Of a DNA stretch of 64,000 nucleotides, positions 1 to 8,447 are shown in pieces (within the stretch, counting starts at the first letter, position 1; every line of letters begins with the position of its first letter). The stretch lies in assembly GCF_047249845.1 (NCBI RefSeq), contig NZ_JBKTWO010000009.1:14928-78927 (forward strand), in the 5' to 3' direction. The stretch is from Thomasclavelia sp047249845 (GTDB lineage: Bacteria; Bacillota_I; Bacilli_A; Erysipelotrichales; Coprobacillaceae). A program made the position numbers and the translations under genes. Below the pieces are notes generated by a model that saw nothing but the letters and a program-made list of their open reading frames with translations, was not told where the DNA came from and ran no database searches.

Positions 1-603
1 ATAATTTTCAATCTGATTAACTGCTCCTGGTACTAGATAAGTGGTAAAAACAATAAAACTCCCCAATAAAACTACTGGTAAAGTATATACTACAATACTA
101 AAAACAATCTGTCCTAAACGGTTTCCTGCCATACTAGAAACCAAAAAAGTAATCGTATAGTAAATAAATAACAGCACAAAGATCATTAAAATAAATCGAA
201 ATAACATATTTCCAGAAAATACAAGATTATATGATCTAGTAAAATCAATAAAAACAATCCCAATTCCTTCCATTAATAGTGTTACTAAAACAATTAAATA
301 ACCCGCTAAATAATTTGTAAACCAAACTGTTCTACTATCTAAAGGAATTGATTTCATCATTGAAGATTTTGTTTTATTAATTAAAAAACTTTGAATAAAA
401 CATGGATAAACAGTTGTTAAAACTACTGCACTAATTCCAAAAAGACCAATACATAATTGCCCAATTCCTGTTCCATCAGCCGATATTGAAGCCAAAATAA
501 AGAAACCAACAAAAATAATTAAAGAAATTTTAGCTGGAAAAAGATTATTTTTAACAATATTTTTTAATAATGTTTTGTTAACCCATGACTTCCTTGAGTT
601 CAT
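1..603 (-). CDS. ABC-2 type exporter permease (partial, runs off left edge)
   Basis: An open frame of 201 codons runs from an ATG at 603 to the window edge without a stop, so the C-terminus is missing. The translation is a chain of hydrophobic helices with short basic loops, as in ABC-2 permeases. The start overlaps the 3' end of the ATP-binding gene by 26 nt, and the AGGGGGA at 611-617 lies about 7 nt upstream; an ATG three bases earlier (606) is an alternative. Coupling to the ATPase and to a GntR repressor matches the layout of YtrA-type exporter operons. The substrate cannot be read from the sequence. Confidence 0.8.
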   Translation of the reverse strand, partial: MNSRKSWVNKTLLKNIVKNNLFPAKISLIIFVGFFILASISADGTGIGQLCIGLFGISAVVLTTVYPCFIQSFLINKTKSSMMKSIPLDSRTVWFTNYLAGYLIVLVTLLMEGIGIVFIDFTRSYNLVFSGNMLFRFILMIFVLLFIYYTITFLVSSMAGNRLGQIVFSIVVYTLPVVLLGSFIVFTTYLVPGAVNQIENY

Positions 604-1480
604 CATACTTTCCCCCTAATGTAAATAAGAAAATTTCTTCTAATGATAATGACAATGTCTCATTAATAATTGGGCTGTATTTTAACACCGTAGCATCTAT
701 CTCTTCAAGATTTCCTTTAACAACTAAAGTATGAACTCGCCCCATCATCTGATGAGCTAAAACATTTAATTCTTTTTCTAATGCATACATTTCATCACCC
801 GATTCTAAAACAATCTGCAATTTATGATATCCTTCTTTTAAATGATCCAGTGATTCTTCAAAAATTATTTTCCCTTTGTTAATTAATGCAATATGATCAC
901 ACATACTGTCTAATTCATTTAAATGGTGACTTGAAATAAATATTGTCATCTGACGTTCACTTACATCTTGAATTAAAATATCCCAAATAATTTTTCGAAT
1001 ATGCGGGTCTAAGCCATCAAAAGGCTCATCCATTATTAGATACTCTGGCATGATTGAAAGTGCCAAAATAAACATCACCTGCTTTTTCATTCCCTTAGAA
1101 AATTTATTAAACTTTTCTAAACTATTATAATTAAATAATTTCATTAACTTTATATATCGTTCTTCATCAAAGGTTGGATAAATTCCTTGATATAACTCTT
1201 TAATATCTTTGATATTTTGACCAAATGTATCAAAAAATTCATCTGGAATATAAACCAATTTTGCTTTAGCCTCCGGGTTTTCATAAACTCTCATCCCCTC
1301 TAATTCTACAAATCCATGATCTCCTTGATATGCTCCTACTAAATGACGAATCAAAGTTGTTTTACCAGCTCCATTTTCACCAATAATCCCATATATTGAT
1401 CCTTTAGGTATATTTAAATTAATATTGTCTAAAATTTGATTGTTATCAATTTTTTTTGAAAGTTCTTTTACTTTTAACAT
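578..1480 (-). CDS. ABC transporter ATP-binding protein
   Basis: This 300-aa ATPase of an exporter drives transport from the cytoplasmic face of the membrane. Walker A (GENGAGKTT, about residues 34-42), an atypical signature (FSKGMKKQ), Walker B with the catalytic Glu (LIMDEPFDGLDP) and an H-loop (SSHH) are all visible. Length and C-terminal extension fit the YtrB/BcrA-like drug and peptide exporters. It overlaps the upstream GntR gene by 7 nt and the downstream permease by 26 nt, so the three are translationally coupled. The operon is probably repressed by the GntR protein. Family assignment is firm; the cargo is unknown. Confidence 0.93.
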   Translation of the reverse strand: MLKVKELSKKIDNNQILDNINLNIPKGSIYGIIGENGAGKTTLIRHLVGAYQGDHGFVELEGMRVYENPEAKAKLVYIPDEFFDTFGQNIKDIKELYQGIYPTFDEERYIKLMKLFNYNSLEKFNKFSKGMKKQVMFILALSIMPEYLIMDEPFDGLDPHIRKIIWDILIQDVSERQMTIFISSHHLNELDSMCDHIALINKGKIIFEESLDHLKEGYHKLQIVLESGDEMYALEKELNVLAHQMMGRVHTLVVKGNLEEIDATVLKYSPIINETLSLSLEEIFLFTLGGKYDELKEVMG

Positions 1481-1845
1481 GATTTACCCTCCCATGTTTG
1501 TTCTAACAACTGGCACAATTCTTCAAAACTCATTCCAATATATTTACTTTTAGTTACTATTTCACGACTCAATTCATTAATTTGCTGCAGAAATAATTTT
1601 GTTTGAACATTTTGTTTTGAACTAACAAAACTTCCTTTCCCCGGTAAAGAATATATGAAACCTTGTTCTTCTAATAGTCGATAAGCTTTTACTACAGTAT
1701 TAGGATTGATATGAATCGATGAAGATAATTCTCTAACTGAAGGTAACTTATCATTAGCTTGTATTAATCCTGTAGTTATATATTCCAAAAGCTGTTTATA
1801 AATCTGCTCATAAATTGGTATGGAGCTATTAATATCTATTTTCAT
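1474..1845 (-). CDS. GntR-family transcriptional regulator (YtrA type)
   Basis: A short 123-aa regulator with an N-terminal winged helix-turn-helix of the GntR type (QLLEYITTG, LPSVRELSSSIHINPNTV, AYRLLEEQGFIYSLPGKG, residues about 17-75) and only a short helical tail. That size is typical of the YtrA subfamily, which controls adjacent ABC exporters. It is the first gene of the operon with the ATPase and permease. A 10-bp inverted repeat overlaps its promoter (1897-1923), suggesting autoregulation. YtrA homologues often respond to cell-wall antibiotics; whether this one does is inference. Confidence 0.92.
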   Translation of the reverse strand: MKIDINSSIPIYEQIYKQLLEYITTGLIQANDKLPSVRELSSSIHINPNTVVKAYRLLEEQGFIYSLPGKGSFVSSKQNVQTKLFLQQINELSREIVTKSKYIGMSFEELCQLLEQTWEGKSC

Positions 1846-1880
1846 ACTATCTCCTTTCTAAAATCATCTCTACACTTAGT

Positions 1881-1923
1881 AGTATAACAAACATCAAACT
1901 GTATTACAAGATATAATACAGTT
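1881..1923 (-). promoter_or_regulatory. Promoter and likely operator of the GntR-ABC operon
   Basis: On the minus strand, TTGTAA (1909-1904) and TATACT (1886-1881) are separated by 17 bp, with a TG before the -10. A 10-bp inverted repeat, AACTGTATTA / TAATACAGTT with a 7-nt spacer (1897-1923), covers the -35 region, which suits a repressor site for the GntR protein it precedes. Sequence match only. Confidence 0.6.
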
Positions 1924-1976
1924 AATCATTCAATTATATTTATATAGAAATATTTCACTAATAATACTTAAATAGT

Positions 1977-2004
1977 TTGCAATTTTTATTATTTTAAGTA
2001 AAAT
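1977..2004 (+). promoter_or_regulatory. Probable promoter of the DegV-family gene
   Basis: TTGCAA (1977-1982) and TAAAAT (1999-2004) are spaced 16 bp apart, about 25 bp before a clear ribosome binding site (AGGAGG) and the ATG at 2030. The match to a sigma-A promoter is moderate. Confidence 0.45.
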
Positions 2005-2029
2005 ATGTTTTAGAGATAGGAGGTTTTTT

Positions 2030-2896
2030 ATGAGTAAAGTAGCAGTTGTCACTGATAGTAATTCTGGAATTAGACAAAACGAGAGTAAAGAATTAGGTAT
2101 TTATGTACTACCAATGCCTTTCACTATTGATGGTCAGACCTTCTATGAAGATATTAATTTAACACAAAATGAGTTTTTTGATAAACTGATGAGCGGGGCT
2201 GAAGTATTCACAAGCCAGCCACTAGTTGGTGATGTTAGCAAATTGTGGGATGAGGTATTAAAAGACTATGATGAAATCGTCCACATTCCTATGTCCAGTG
2301 GTTTGAGCGGATCTTGCCAAACTGCATTAATGTTAGCTAGTGAGTACGATGGAAGGGTTCAAGTTGTTGATTCACAAAGAGTATCTGTCACTCAAAAACG
2401 TGATGTTTTTGATGCTATCGAATTTGTTAAACAAGGAAAATCAGCTAAAGAAATCAAAGAAATTCTTGAAGCAAATAAATTAAATGCCTCTATCTATATT
2501 ACGGTCAATACGTTAGAGTATCTTCGTAAAGGTGGAAGAATCACTCCTGCTGTAGCAATATTAGGTGGGATGATGAAAATTAAACCGATCTTACAAATCC
2601 AGGGTGAAAAACTTGATACTTTTAGTAAATCAAGAACAATGTCAAAAGCAACAAAAATTATGATCGAAGCAATAAAAAAAGACATTGATGAACGCTTAGA
2701 TCCTGAACAAAAAGGGAAAAATGTTCATGTATGTATTGCTTATACATTTGATAAACAACCAGCATTAGAATTAAAAAAAGAATTAGAGATAATATATCCA
2801 GATTCAACAATTATCTGCGATCCGTTATCGTTAAGTGTTTCATGTCATATTGGACCACATGCGCTTGCAATTGCAGCATGTAAAAAAATTATCTAG
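2030..2896 (+). CDS. DegV-family fatty-acid binding protein
   Basis: This 288-aa protein belongs to the DegV (FakB-type) family, which binds a fatty acid and presents it to the FakA kinase for entry into phospholipid synthesis. Family marks are the N-terminal VVTDSNSGI, the TSQP loop (61-64) with the lipid-contacting Ser, and SSGLSGSC (89-96). The length matches the family's usual 280-290 aa. AGGAGG lies 7 nt before the ATG. The gene stands alone between its own promoter and a hairpin terminator. Which FakB type it is, and whether it serves FakA here, cannot be told from this window. Confidence 0.92.
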   Translation: MSKVAVVTDSNSGIRQNESKELGIYVLPMPFTIDGQTFYEDINLTQNEFFDKLMSGAEVFTSQPLVGDVSKLWDEVLKDYDEIVHIPMSSGLSGSCQTALMLASEYDGRVQVVDSQRVSVTQKRDVFDAIEFVKQGKSAKEIKEILEANKLNASIYITVNTLEYLRKGGRITPAVAILGGMMKIKPILQIQGEKLDTFSKSRTMSKATKIMIEAIKKDIDERLDPEQKGKNVHVCIAYTFDKQPALELKKELEIIYPDSTIICDPLSLSVSCHIGPHALAIAACKKII

Positions 2897-2924
2897 GCAA
2901 GAAACTTCGTTTCTTGCCTTTTTA
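2895..2924 (+). terminator. Intrinsic terminator after the DegV gene
   Basis: A 10-bp stem (AGGCAAGAAA / TTTCTTGCCT) with a CTTCG loop is followed by a T-run. The left arm begins within the stop codon. Confidence 0.9.
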
Positions 2925-2926
2925 TG

Positions 2927-2935
2927 TGTTATAAT
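2927..2935 (+). promoter_or_regulatory. Extended -10 element before the RNase J gene
   Basis: TGTTATAAT is a perfect extended -10 element lying directly downstream of the DegV terminator and 37 bp before the RNase J start. No good -35 is seen, as is usual for extended -10 promoters. Confidence 0.5.
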
Positions 2936-2971
2936 ACTTAAAAAGAGACAAACTAAAATAAGGAGGAAATT

Positions 2972-4738
2972 ATGCAAGAAAAGCCAAACACAAATAATAG
3001 AAAAACTGGCAGAACTAATCAAAAAAATTATAATAGATCTAAAAATTCAGTACCTAAAAAAACAATAACTCGTAATAATATCGATACAAAAGTCTTTGCC
3101 CTAGGAGGACTTAATGAAGTCGGAAAGAATATGTATTGTATCGAACATGATAATGAATTATTTATTATTGATGCTGGAGTTAAATTTGCCGAAGAAGGTC
3201 TTCCAGGAATTGATTATGTAATACCAGACTATTCATATTTAAAAAGAAATGAGAAAAAAATTCGTGGATTAATGATCACTCACGGTCATGAAGATCATAT
3301 TGGTGGAATTCCATTTTTATTACAGATCGTTAAAATACCCTTTATCTATGCAACCCCACTTGCTAGTGCAATGATCAAAAGGAAACTTGATGAAAAAAGA
3401 TTAACCAATGTTACAAAGATAATTCAAATAAATGATGAATATCAAATAAAATCGAAATATTTTAATATTGGATTTTTTAAGACAAATCATTCTATTCCAG
3501 AATCTATGGGGATAATCATTAATAGCCCTAATGGTAGAATTGTAGAAACCGGTGATTTTAAATTTGATTTATCACCTGTAGGTGATGCTGCTGATTATCA
3601 AAAGATGTCATTTTTAGGAGAAACTGGGGTTACTTTATTAATGAGTGATTCTACTAACTCTGAAGTACCAACCTTTTCAATCAGTGAAAAGAAAGTTGCA
3701 AATAGTGTTCAAGAAGAGTTTAGAAAAACTGAAGGACGTTTAATTGTAGCGACTTTTGCTTCTAACGTTCATCGTGTACAGCAAATCGTTGAGGCTGCCG
3801 TTAAATTTAATCGTAAGATTTTAGTATATGGTCGTTCAATGGAAAATAATATCCAGGTATCAAGAGCAATGGGTTATATCAAATGTCCAGATAAATTTTT
3901 TGTTAAAAATGATCAAGCAAAAAAATTACCTGATAATGAAATTTTGATTTTGTGTACAGGATCTCAAGGTGAAGCCTTAGCAGCATTAAGTCGAATTGCT
4001 AATGGAACTCACAAATATGTAAAAATAAAACCTGGTGATACAGTAGTATTTTCATCAAATCCAATTCCAGGTAATGCTTATAGCGTCAATGTAGTAGTAA
4101 ATAAATTATTTAGAGCAGGTGCCAAGGTTCTAACAAATACCGCTTTTAATAATCTACATACTTCTGGTCATGCTTCACAAGAAGAACAAAAACTAATGAT
4201 GCTACTTACAAAACCTAAATATTTCTTTCCTGTTCATGGTGAATATCGAATGTTAAAAATTCATGCTGCCCTTTCACAAGAAGTTGGTGTACCTGCAGAA
4301 AATTCATTTGTTCTTTCAAATGGAGATACGATTCTTTTAAATAATGGAGAAGCTCGTTTAGGTCCAAGAATCCATGTTGAAGATATTTATGTAGATGGTA
4401 ATGATATTAGTGGTTTATCAACTGCTGTACTTCGTGATCGTCAAATTCTTTCTGAAGATGGAATGGTATCAATCTTAATTAGTATGGATTCAAGAGCAGG
4501 AAAATTATTAACTCATCCAGTTATCATTTCTCGTGGATTTGTATATATGAAAGATAGTTTTCATATGATTCGAGAAGCTGAAAGATTAGTTGAAAATTCT
4601 TTATCAAAATTATTACAGGGTAAAACTACATTTGGAGAAATAAAGAACACGACTCGGGATATCTTGTCTTCATATTTTTATCGTAAAACTAAAAGAAATC
4701 CAATGATTATTCCAGTTATTATGAACAAAAAACCATGA
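2972..4738 (+). CDS. rnj: Ribonuclease J
   Basis: This 588-aa metallo-beta-lactamase/beta-CASP ribonuclease has 5'-exonuclease and endonuclease activity in RNA decay and maturation. The zinc motif HGHEDH is at 104-109, followed by the beta-CASP insert with a GSQGE segment and a C-terminal HASG loop and RMMBL region. About 37 polar, Asn/Lys-rich residues precede the catalytic domain, a tail seen in some RNase J1/J2 proteins. AAGGAGGAAA precedes the ATG. The stop overlaps the next ATG by 4 nt, so the downstream phosphoesterase-like gene is probably co-translated. J1 versus J2 cannot be decided. Confidence 0.94.
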   Translation: MQEKPNTNNRKTGRTNQKNYNRSKNSVPKKTITRNNIDTKVFALGGLNEVGKNMYCIEHDNELFIIDAGVKFAEEGLPGIDYVIPDYSYLKRNEKKIRGLMITHGHEDHIGGIPFLLQIVKIPFIYATPLASAMIKRKLDEKRLTNVTKIIQINDEYQIKSKYFNIGFFKTNHSIPESMGIIINSPNGRIVETGDFKFDLSPVGDAADYQKMSFLGETGVTLLMSDSTNSEVPTFSISEKKVANSVQEEFRKTEGRLIVATFASNVHRVQQIVEAAVKFNRKILVYGRSMENNIQVSRAMGYIKCPDKFFVKNDQAKKLPDNEILILCTGSQGEALAALSRIANGTHKYVKIKPGDTVVFSSNPIPGNAYSVNVVVNKLFRAGAKVLTNTAFNNLHTSGHASQEEQKLMMLLTKPKYFFPVHGEYRMLKIHAALSQEVGVPAENSFVLSNGDTILLNNGEARLGPRIHVEDIYVDGNDISGLSTAVLRDRQILSEDGMVSILISMDSRAGKLLTHPVIISRGFVYMKDSFHMIREAERLVENSLSKLLQGKTTFGEIKNTTRDILSSYFYRKTKRNPMIIPVIMNKKP

Positions 4739-5550
4739 GAAAAAAATTAAGAACTATTAAAATTCTTTTATTAGTTATTATAATTATTGGGGGCGGTTTT
4801 GGCTATTATCATAGCCGTTATATCGCTCCTGATGATTATACTATTAAAAAAACAACTATTAATAATAATAGTCTTCCTAATGAATTCAAAAACTTTGAAA
4901 TAGGATTTATTAGTGATATTAATCTCCAAAAGAGTAGTGATATTACAAGATTAGAAAAAATTATTAATTCATTAAATAAGCAACATGTAGATATGGTTAT
5001 CTTTGGTGGTGATTTATACTCAAATACTCCCTTTGATAATGAAAAAGTAATTAGATTATTATCAAATATAAAATCAAGTTTTGGTAAATTTGCTGTTTTA
5101 GGAGAAAAAGATTTAGCTTCATTAAATGATGTTACTAATATTTTAAATGAAGGTGGATTTGAGGTACTTCATAACGAATATCGTCCTATTTATCTAAATA
5201 ATGCAACTATTGCTTTATTTGGTTTAGAAGGTAATGGAGATATCTCTGGTTTAATTAACGAAAACAATCAAGAGCTTTATAAACTAGCAATAGTTCATGA
5301 ACCAGATTATTTTACTGTTACTTCTAAAAGTAACATTGCTTTACAGTTATCTGGGCATACAATGGGGGGATATATATGCCTACCAGGAATTGGCGGATTA
5401 TTGAAAAAAAATAATGGTAGCAAATATGTTCATGGATACCATTCTAAAAATAAAAGCCAATTAGTTATTTCTAATGGTTTATCAATGGAAGAAGGATATG
5501 AATATCGTCTCTTTTGCCCGAATCAAATTAATATAATTACATTAAAATAG
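4735..5550 (+). CDS. Metallophosphoesterase-like membrane protein with substituted metal ligands
   Basis: A 271-aa protein with one N-terminal membrane helix (9-23) and a calcineurin-like fold of the YkuE/YaeI type. The usual five motifs can be aligned, but motif I reads DIN (61-63) instead of DxH, motif III reads GEKD (123-126) instead of GNHD/E, and motif V reads GHTM (207-210) instead of GHTH. GGD (91-93) and His188 are kept. Several metal ligands are therefore replaced, and the protein may be catalytically inactive. It overlaps the RNase J gene by 4 nt (ATGA) and ends at a strong terminator. Function unknown. Confidence 0.82.
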   Translation: MRKKLRTIKILLLVIIIIGGGFGYYHSRYIAPDDYTIKKTTINNNSLPNEFKNFEIGFISDINLQKSSDITRLEKIINSLNKQHVDMVIFGGDLYSNTPFDNEKVIRLLSNIKSSFGKFAVLGEKDLASLNDVTNILNEGGFEVLHNEYRPIYLNNATIALFGLEGNGDISGLINENNQELYKLAIVHEPDYFTVTSKSNIALQLSGHTMGGYICLPGIGGLLKKNNGSKYVHGYHSKNKSQLVISNGLSMEEGYEYRLFCPNQINIITLK

Positions 5551-5575
5551 GTAGCGAATCTGCTACCTATTTTCT
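5546..5575 (+). terminator. Intrinsic terminator of the rnj operon
   Basis: A 10-bp perfect stem (AATAGGTAGC / GCTACCTATT, 5546-5555 and 5562-5571) is followed by a T-rich tail. The stop codon sits in the left arm. Confidence 0.88.
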
Positions 5576-5605
5576 ATTTCTTAATTGTTTTGCTTTTATA
5601 TTCTT

Positions 5606-5815
5606 TTAAATTTCTTTGTACAAATTGTCAATAACTTGGTTACTTTCATTATCATCATTTTTCATATTTATTTTAGAACTATTAATTTCAGAATTTGTTA
5701 ATGGAACTTTACCAAAAGTGACTACCAAAGAAATAAAATAACCTTCATCTGCTAATCTAGGATATAAGACATATTTATTTCCCATCACCATATTAGTATA
5801 TCCTGCAATATGCAA
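5606..5815 (-). pseudogene. Short reading frame, probable gene fragment
   Basis: An open frame of 69 codons that could only begin at TTG (5815) or an internal ATG (5791). No ribosome binding site is evident, and the frame is closed by a stop 15 nt upstream of the TTG. It contains a region that looks protein-like (YVLYPRLADEGYFISLVV) and a polar tail. It lies just downstream, on the same strand, of a frameshifted lipoprotein gene, so the stretch 5.6-6.2 kb looks like a decaying locus. I do not recognise the family, and a short real gene is possible. Confidence 0.3.
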
Positions 5816-5858
5816 AATTTCGTTATTTTTTTATCATATACTTAATTTTCAAAAATAG

Positions 5859-6164
5859 TTATTTCTTTTTTGGTTCTTCAACATTATTGCTTACAATTTC
5901 ATCAACTTTAAAAAACGAGTAAGTATAAGCAATTTGATATACACCATTTTCATCATATACAACATCAAATTTTAATTCTTTAACTCTAGTACCAATAATT
6001 ATTAAATCACCAGCATTTTCAAGTTCTTCAATTATTTTATATGAATCAGTCTTAGTACTTACAAATACATCTTTAGACTCATTGTTTTTTTATTGTTGTC
6101 ACATCCAGAAATCGGTAATAAAATCAGTGATATTAAAATAGTTAATATTAATTCTTTTTTTCAT
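5859..6164 (-). pseudogene. Frameshifted small lipoprotein gene
   Basis: An ATG at 6164 preceded by GAAAGGAAG opens into a run of seven A. Read with one A fewer, the protein begins with a lipoprotein signal (LILTILISLILLPISGC), and Cys is followed by DNN. A second seven-A run (on the plus strand, the T-run near 6085-6091) then needs one extra A to reach the following open frame, which continues for about 75 codons (STKTDSYKIIEELENAG) to TAA at 5859. Two opposite-sign single-base shifts, both in homopolymers, break it. It may be a pseudogene, rely on poly-A slippage, or reflect sequencing errors. Confidence 0.55.
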
Positions 6165-6310
6165 ATAAAATTTCTTCCTTTCTATTAAAAATATTAACAT
6201 GGGACAAAGAATTAATATCTATGTATTTATAATTTTTAAGACAGACAATACAACAAACGAAATAACTAACCCAAAGATTACCATTAATATATTATTTTTA
6301 ACTCTTTACC

Positions 6311-6348
6311 AAATTAAAAAGTAATCTCTAAAGATTACTTTTTAATTT
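6311..6348 (-). terminator. Terminator of the argCJB operon
   Basis: A 17-bp perfect inverted repeat (6311-6327 and 6332-6348) with a 4-nt loop. On the minus strand the AGTAATCT arm is followed by TTTTTAATTT. The argB stop codon lies in the stem. Confidence 0.88.
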
Positions 6349-7198
6349 CTGTTCCTACTCCACTAGTAGTAAAGATTTCAATTAATAAACTATGTTCCAT
6401 TCGTCCATCTAAAATATGAACTTTTTTTACATCATCTTGTACTGCATCAATACAATTTTGTAATTTAGGAATCATTCCTCCTTGAATAACTCCTGATTCA
6501 AACAATTGTTTAGCTGAATTTGTATTAATTCTAGAAATTAAAGTATTAGGATCTTTAGGATCTTTTAAAACCCCTTCAATATCTGTTAAAAATACTAATT
6601 TACTTGCTTTTAGCGCTCTAGCAATAGCTGTTGCTACATCATCTGCATTTATATTATAAGCGTGATATTTTTCATCCAAGCCAATTGTTGAAATAATTGG
6701 AGTATACCCATTTAATAATAATGTCTCAATTAACTCAGTATCAACACGAGTAATTTTACCAACATAACCTATATCTTCACCTTTAGACAAGCATTTTTCA
6801 ACTGTAAGCATATTTCCATCTTTACCTGATAAACCAACTGCATGAGTACCAATTCTTTCCATATGCTGAACAAGACCTTTATTTAATTTTCCTGATAACA
6901 CCATTTCAGCAACTTCTAATGTTTCTTTAGTTGTAACTCTTAGTCCATTCTTAAATTCACTCTTTATCTCAACTTTATTTAACCAGCTATTAATATCTTT
7001 TCCTCCACCATGGACAATTACCGGTTTAATACCAACCGATTTTAGTACAGCAATATCTTTTAATACAGAATGTTTTATAACTTCATTCGTCATGGCACTA
7101 CCACCATATTTAATGACAACCGTATCCCCTGCAAATTTTTGAATATAACTTAAAGCATCTACCAAGACCTGAGCTTTATTTTGTTCTGTTGTATGCAT
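6335..7198 (-). CDS. argB: Acetylglutamate kinase
   Basis: ArgB (287 aa) phosphorylates N-acetylglutamate with ATP, the second step of the acetylated arginine pathway, in the cytoplasm. The nucleotide-binding start VIKYGGSAM, the VHGGGKDI loop, GLSGKDG, the NINADDVA segment and LTDIEGVL are all present, and the length is normal for the family. It is the last gene of argC-argJ-argB, 14 nt after argJ, and ends in the operon terminator. Regulation should follow the T-box ahead of argC. Neither argD nor argF is in this operon. Confidence 0.97.
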   Translation of the reverse strand: MHTTEQNKAQVLVDALSYIQKFAGDTVVIKYGGSAMTNEVIKHSVLKDIAVLKSVGIKPVIVHGGGKDINSWLNKVEIKSEFKNGLRVTTKETLEVAEMVLSGKLNKGLVQHMERIGTHAVGLSGKDGNMLTVEKCLSKGEDIGYVGKITRVDTELIETLLLNGYTPIISTIGLDEKYHAYNINADDVATAIARALKASKLVFLTDIEGVLKDPKDPNTLISRINTNSAKQLFESGVIQGGMIPKLQNCIDAVQDDVKKVHILDGRMEHSLLIEIFTTSGVGTEIKK

Positions 7199-7212
7199 AC
7201 TATTATTCCCCC

Positions 7213-8436
7213 TTATGAACGATAATCAGCATTGATCTTAACATAATCATATGTTAGATCACATCCCCATGCCGTCGCTTGATAATTGCCGTTATGAAGA
7301 TCAATTATTGCTTTTACTTCACTACTTGATAAAATCTTAGTTGCTGTTTGTTCATCATAATTAGTAGCCATCCCCTTAGTTACTAATTGCAAATTTCCAA
7401 ATTCACTTGCGATACTTAAATCAACATTATAAGGATCAAATTCTTCCCCTGAATAACCCATTGCACACAATAATCGTCCCCAATTAGCATCATTACCATA
7501 TACAGCTGTTTTTACTAATGGTGAAGTACATACGCTCTTTGCAATCACTTTTGCCTGTTTAATACTATTAGCTCCATGAACTTGTATTTCTAATAATTTT
7601 GTTGCTCCTTCACCATCACCAGCAATCGCTTTAGCTAAATATTCGTTAACATAGTATAAAGCATCTTTAAAAGTATCGTAATCTTTACCCTCATTAACAA
7701 TTTCTTTATTATTAGCTAATCCATTAGCTAATAATAAAACTGTATCATTAGTTGAAGTATCACGATCTACAGATACCATATTAAATGTATCAGGAATAAC
7801 TTCCTTTAAAGCTTTATTTAATAACTCTTTAGAAATATTACAATCCGTTGTAATAAAGCCTAACATTGTAGCCATATTGGGATGAATCATCCCTGAACCT
7901 TTACAACAAGCACCAAGTGTAACGACTTTACCATCGATTTCTATTTGTACCGCTAGATGTTTTGGCTTTGTATCTGTCGTCATGATAGACTCTGCAACTA
8001 GTTTCCCAGCTTCCTGACTATCACTTAATAACTGCTTTACTGGAGGTACCCCAGTAATAATTTTATCCATTGGTAATTGTTTACCAATTACCCCCGTTGA
8101 ACAAATCAAAACCTCCTCTTTTTCAACACTAAAACAGTCAGCCACAGTCTTTGCAAACTGTTCATTGCACTTTAATCCCTCATCACCAGTACAAGCATTA
8201 GCTACACCACTATTAATAGCAACAATTCTCGCATGATCATAATTTTCAACAAGCATTTTATCCCATAACACTGGTGCTGCTTTAACAATATTTTTAGTAA
8301 ACGTTCCAACTGCCTTAGCATCAACCTGACTATATATTAATGCTAGATCTTTATTTTCTTTTTTTATTCCTACATGTGCTCCAGCACCATAAAAACCTAT
8401 TGGTGATGTTACAGTTCCATCTTCTATTATTTTCAT
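7213..8436 (-). CDS. argJ: Glutamate N-acetyltransferase / amino-acid acetyltransferase (ornithine acetyltransferase)
   Basis: ArgJ (407 aa) moves the acetyl group from N-acetylornithine to glutamate, closing the acetyl cycle. In bifunctional forms it also acetylates glutamate from acetyl-CoA. The precursor is self-cleaved before the Thr of the conserved segment HPNMATMLGF; Thr190 is the expected nucleophile and the preceding GSGM loop is kept. It sits between argC (11 nt away) and argB (14 nt). Whether it is mono- or bifunctional cannot be read directly, but no argA-like gene is seen in the window. Confidence 0.97.
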   Translation of the reverse strand: MKIIEDGTVTSPIGFYGAGAHVGIKKENKDLALIYSQVDAKAVGTFTKNIVKAAPVLWDKMLVENYDHARIVAINSGVANACTGDEGLKCNEQFAKTVADCFSVEKEEVLICSTGVIGKQLPMDKIITGVPPVKQLLSDSQEAGKLVAESIMTTDTKPKHLAVQIEIDGKVVTLGACCKGSGMIHPNMATMLGFITTDCNISKELLNKALKEVIPDTFNMVSVDRDTSTNDTVLLLANGLANNKEIVNEGKDYDTFKDALYYVNEYLAKAIAGDGEGATKLLEIQVHGANSIKQAKVIAKSVCTSPLVKTAVYGNDANWGRLLCAMGYSGEEFDPYNVDLSIASEFGNLQLVTKGMATNYDEQTATKILSSSEVKAIIDLHNGNYQATAWGCDLTYDYVKINADYRS

Positions 8437-8447
8437 TATTTTTCCCC

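Noticed and set aside
2494..2685. Open frame on the opposite strand of the DegV gene
   Set aside because: It lies wholly inside a clearly recognised gene and has no ribosome site or family features.
6219..6284. 21-codon hydrophobic frame downstream of argB (minus strand)
   Set aside because: No ribosome binding site before its ATG, and it starts just beyond the operon terminator.
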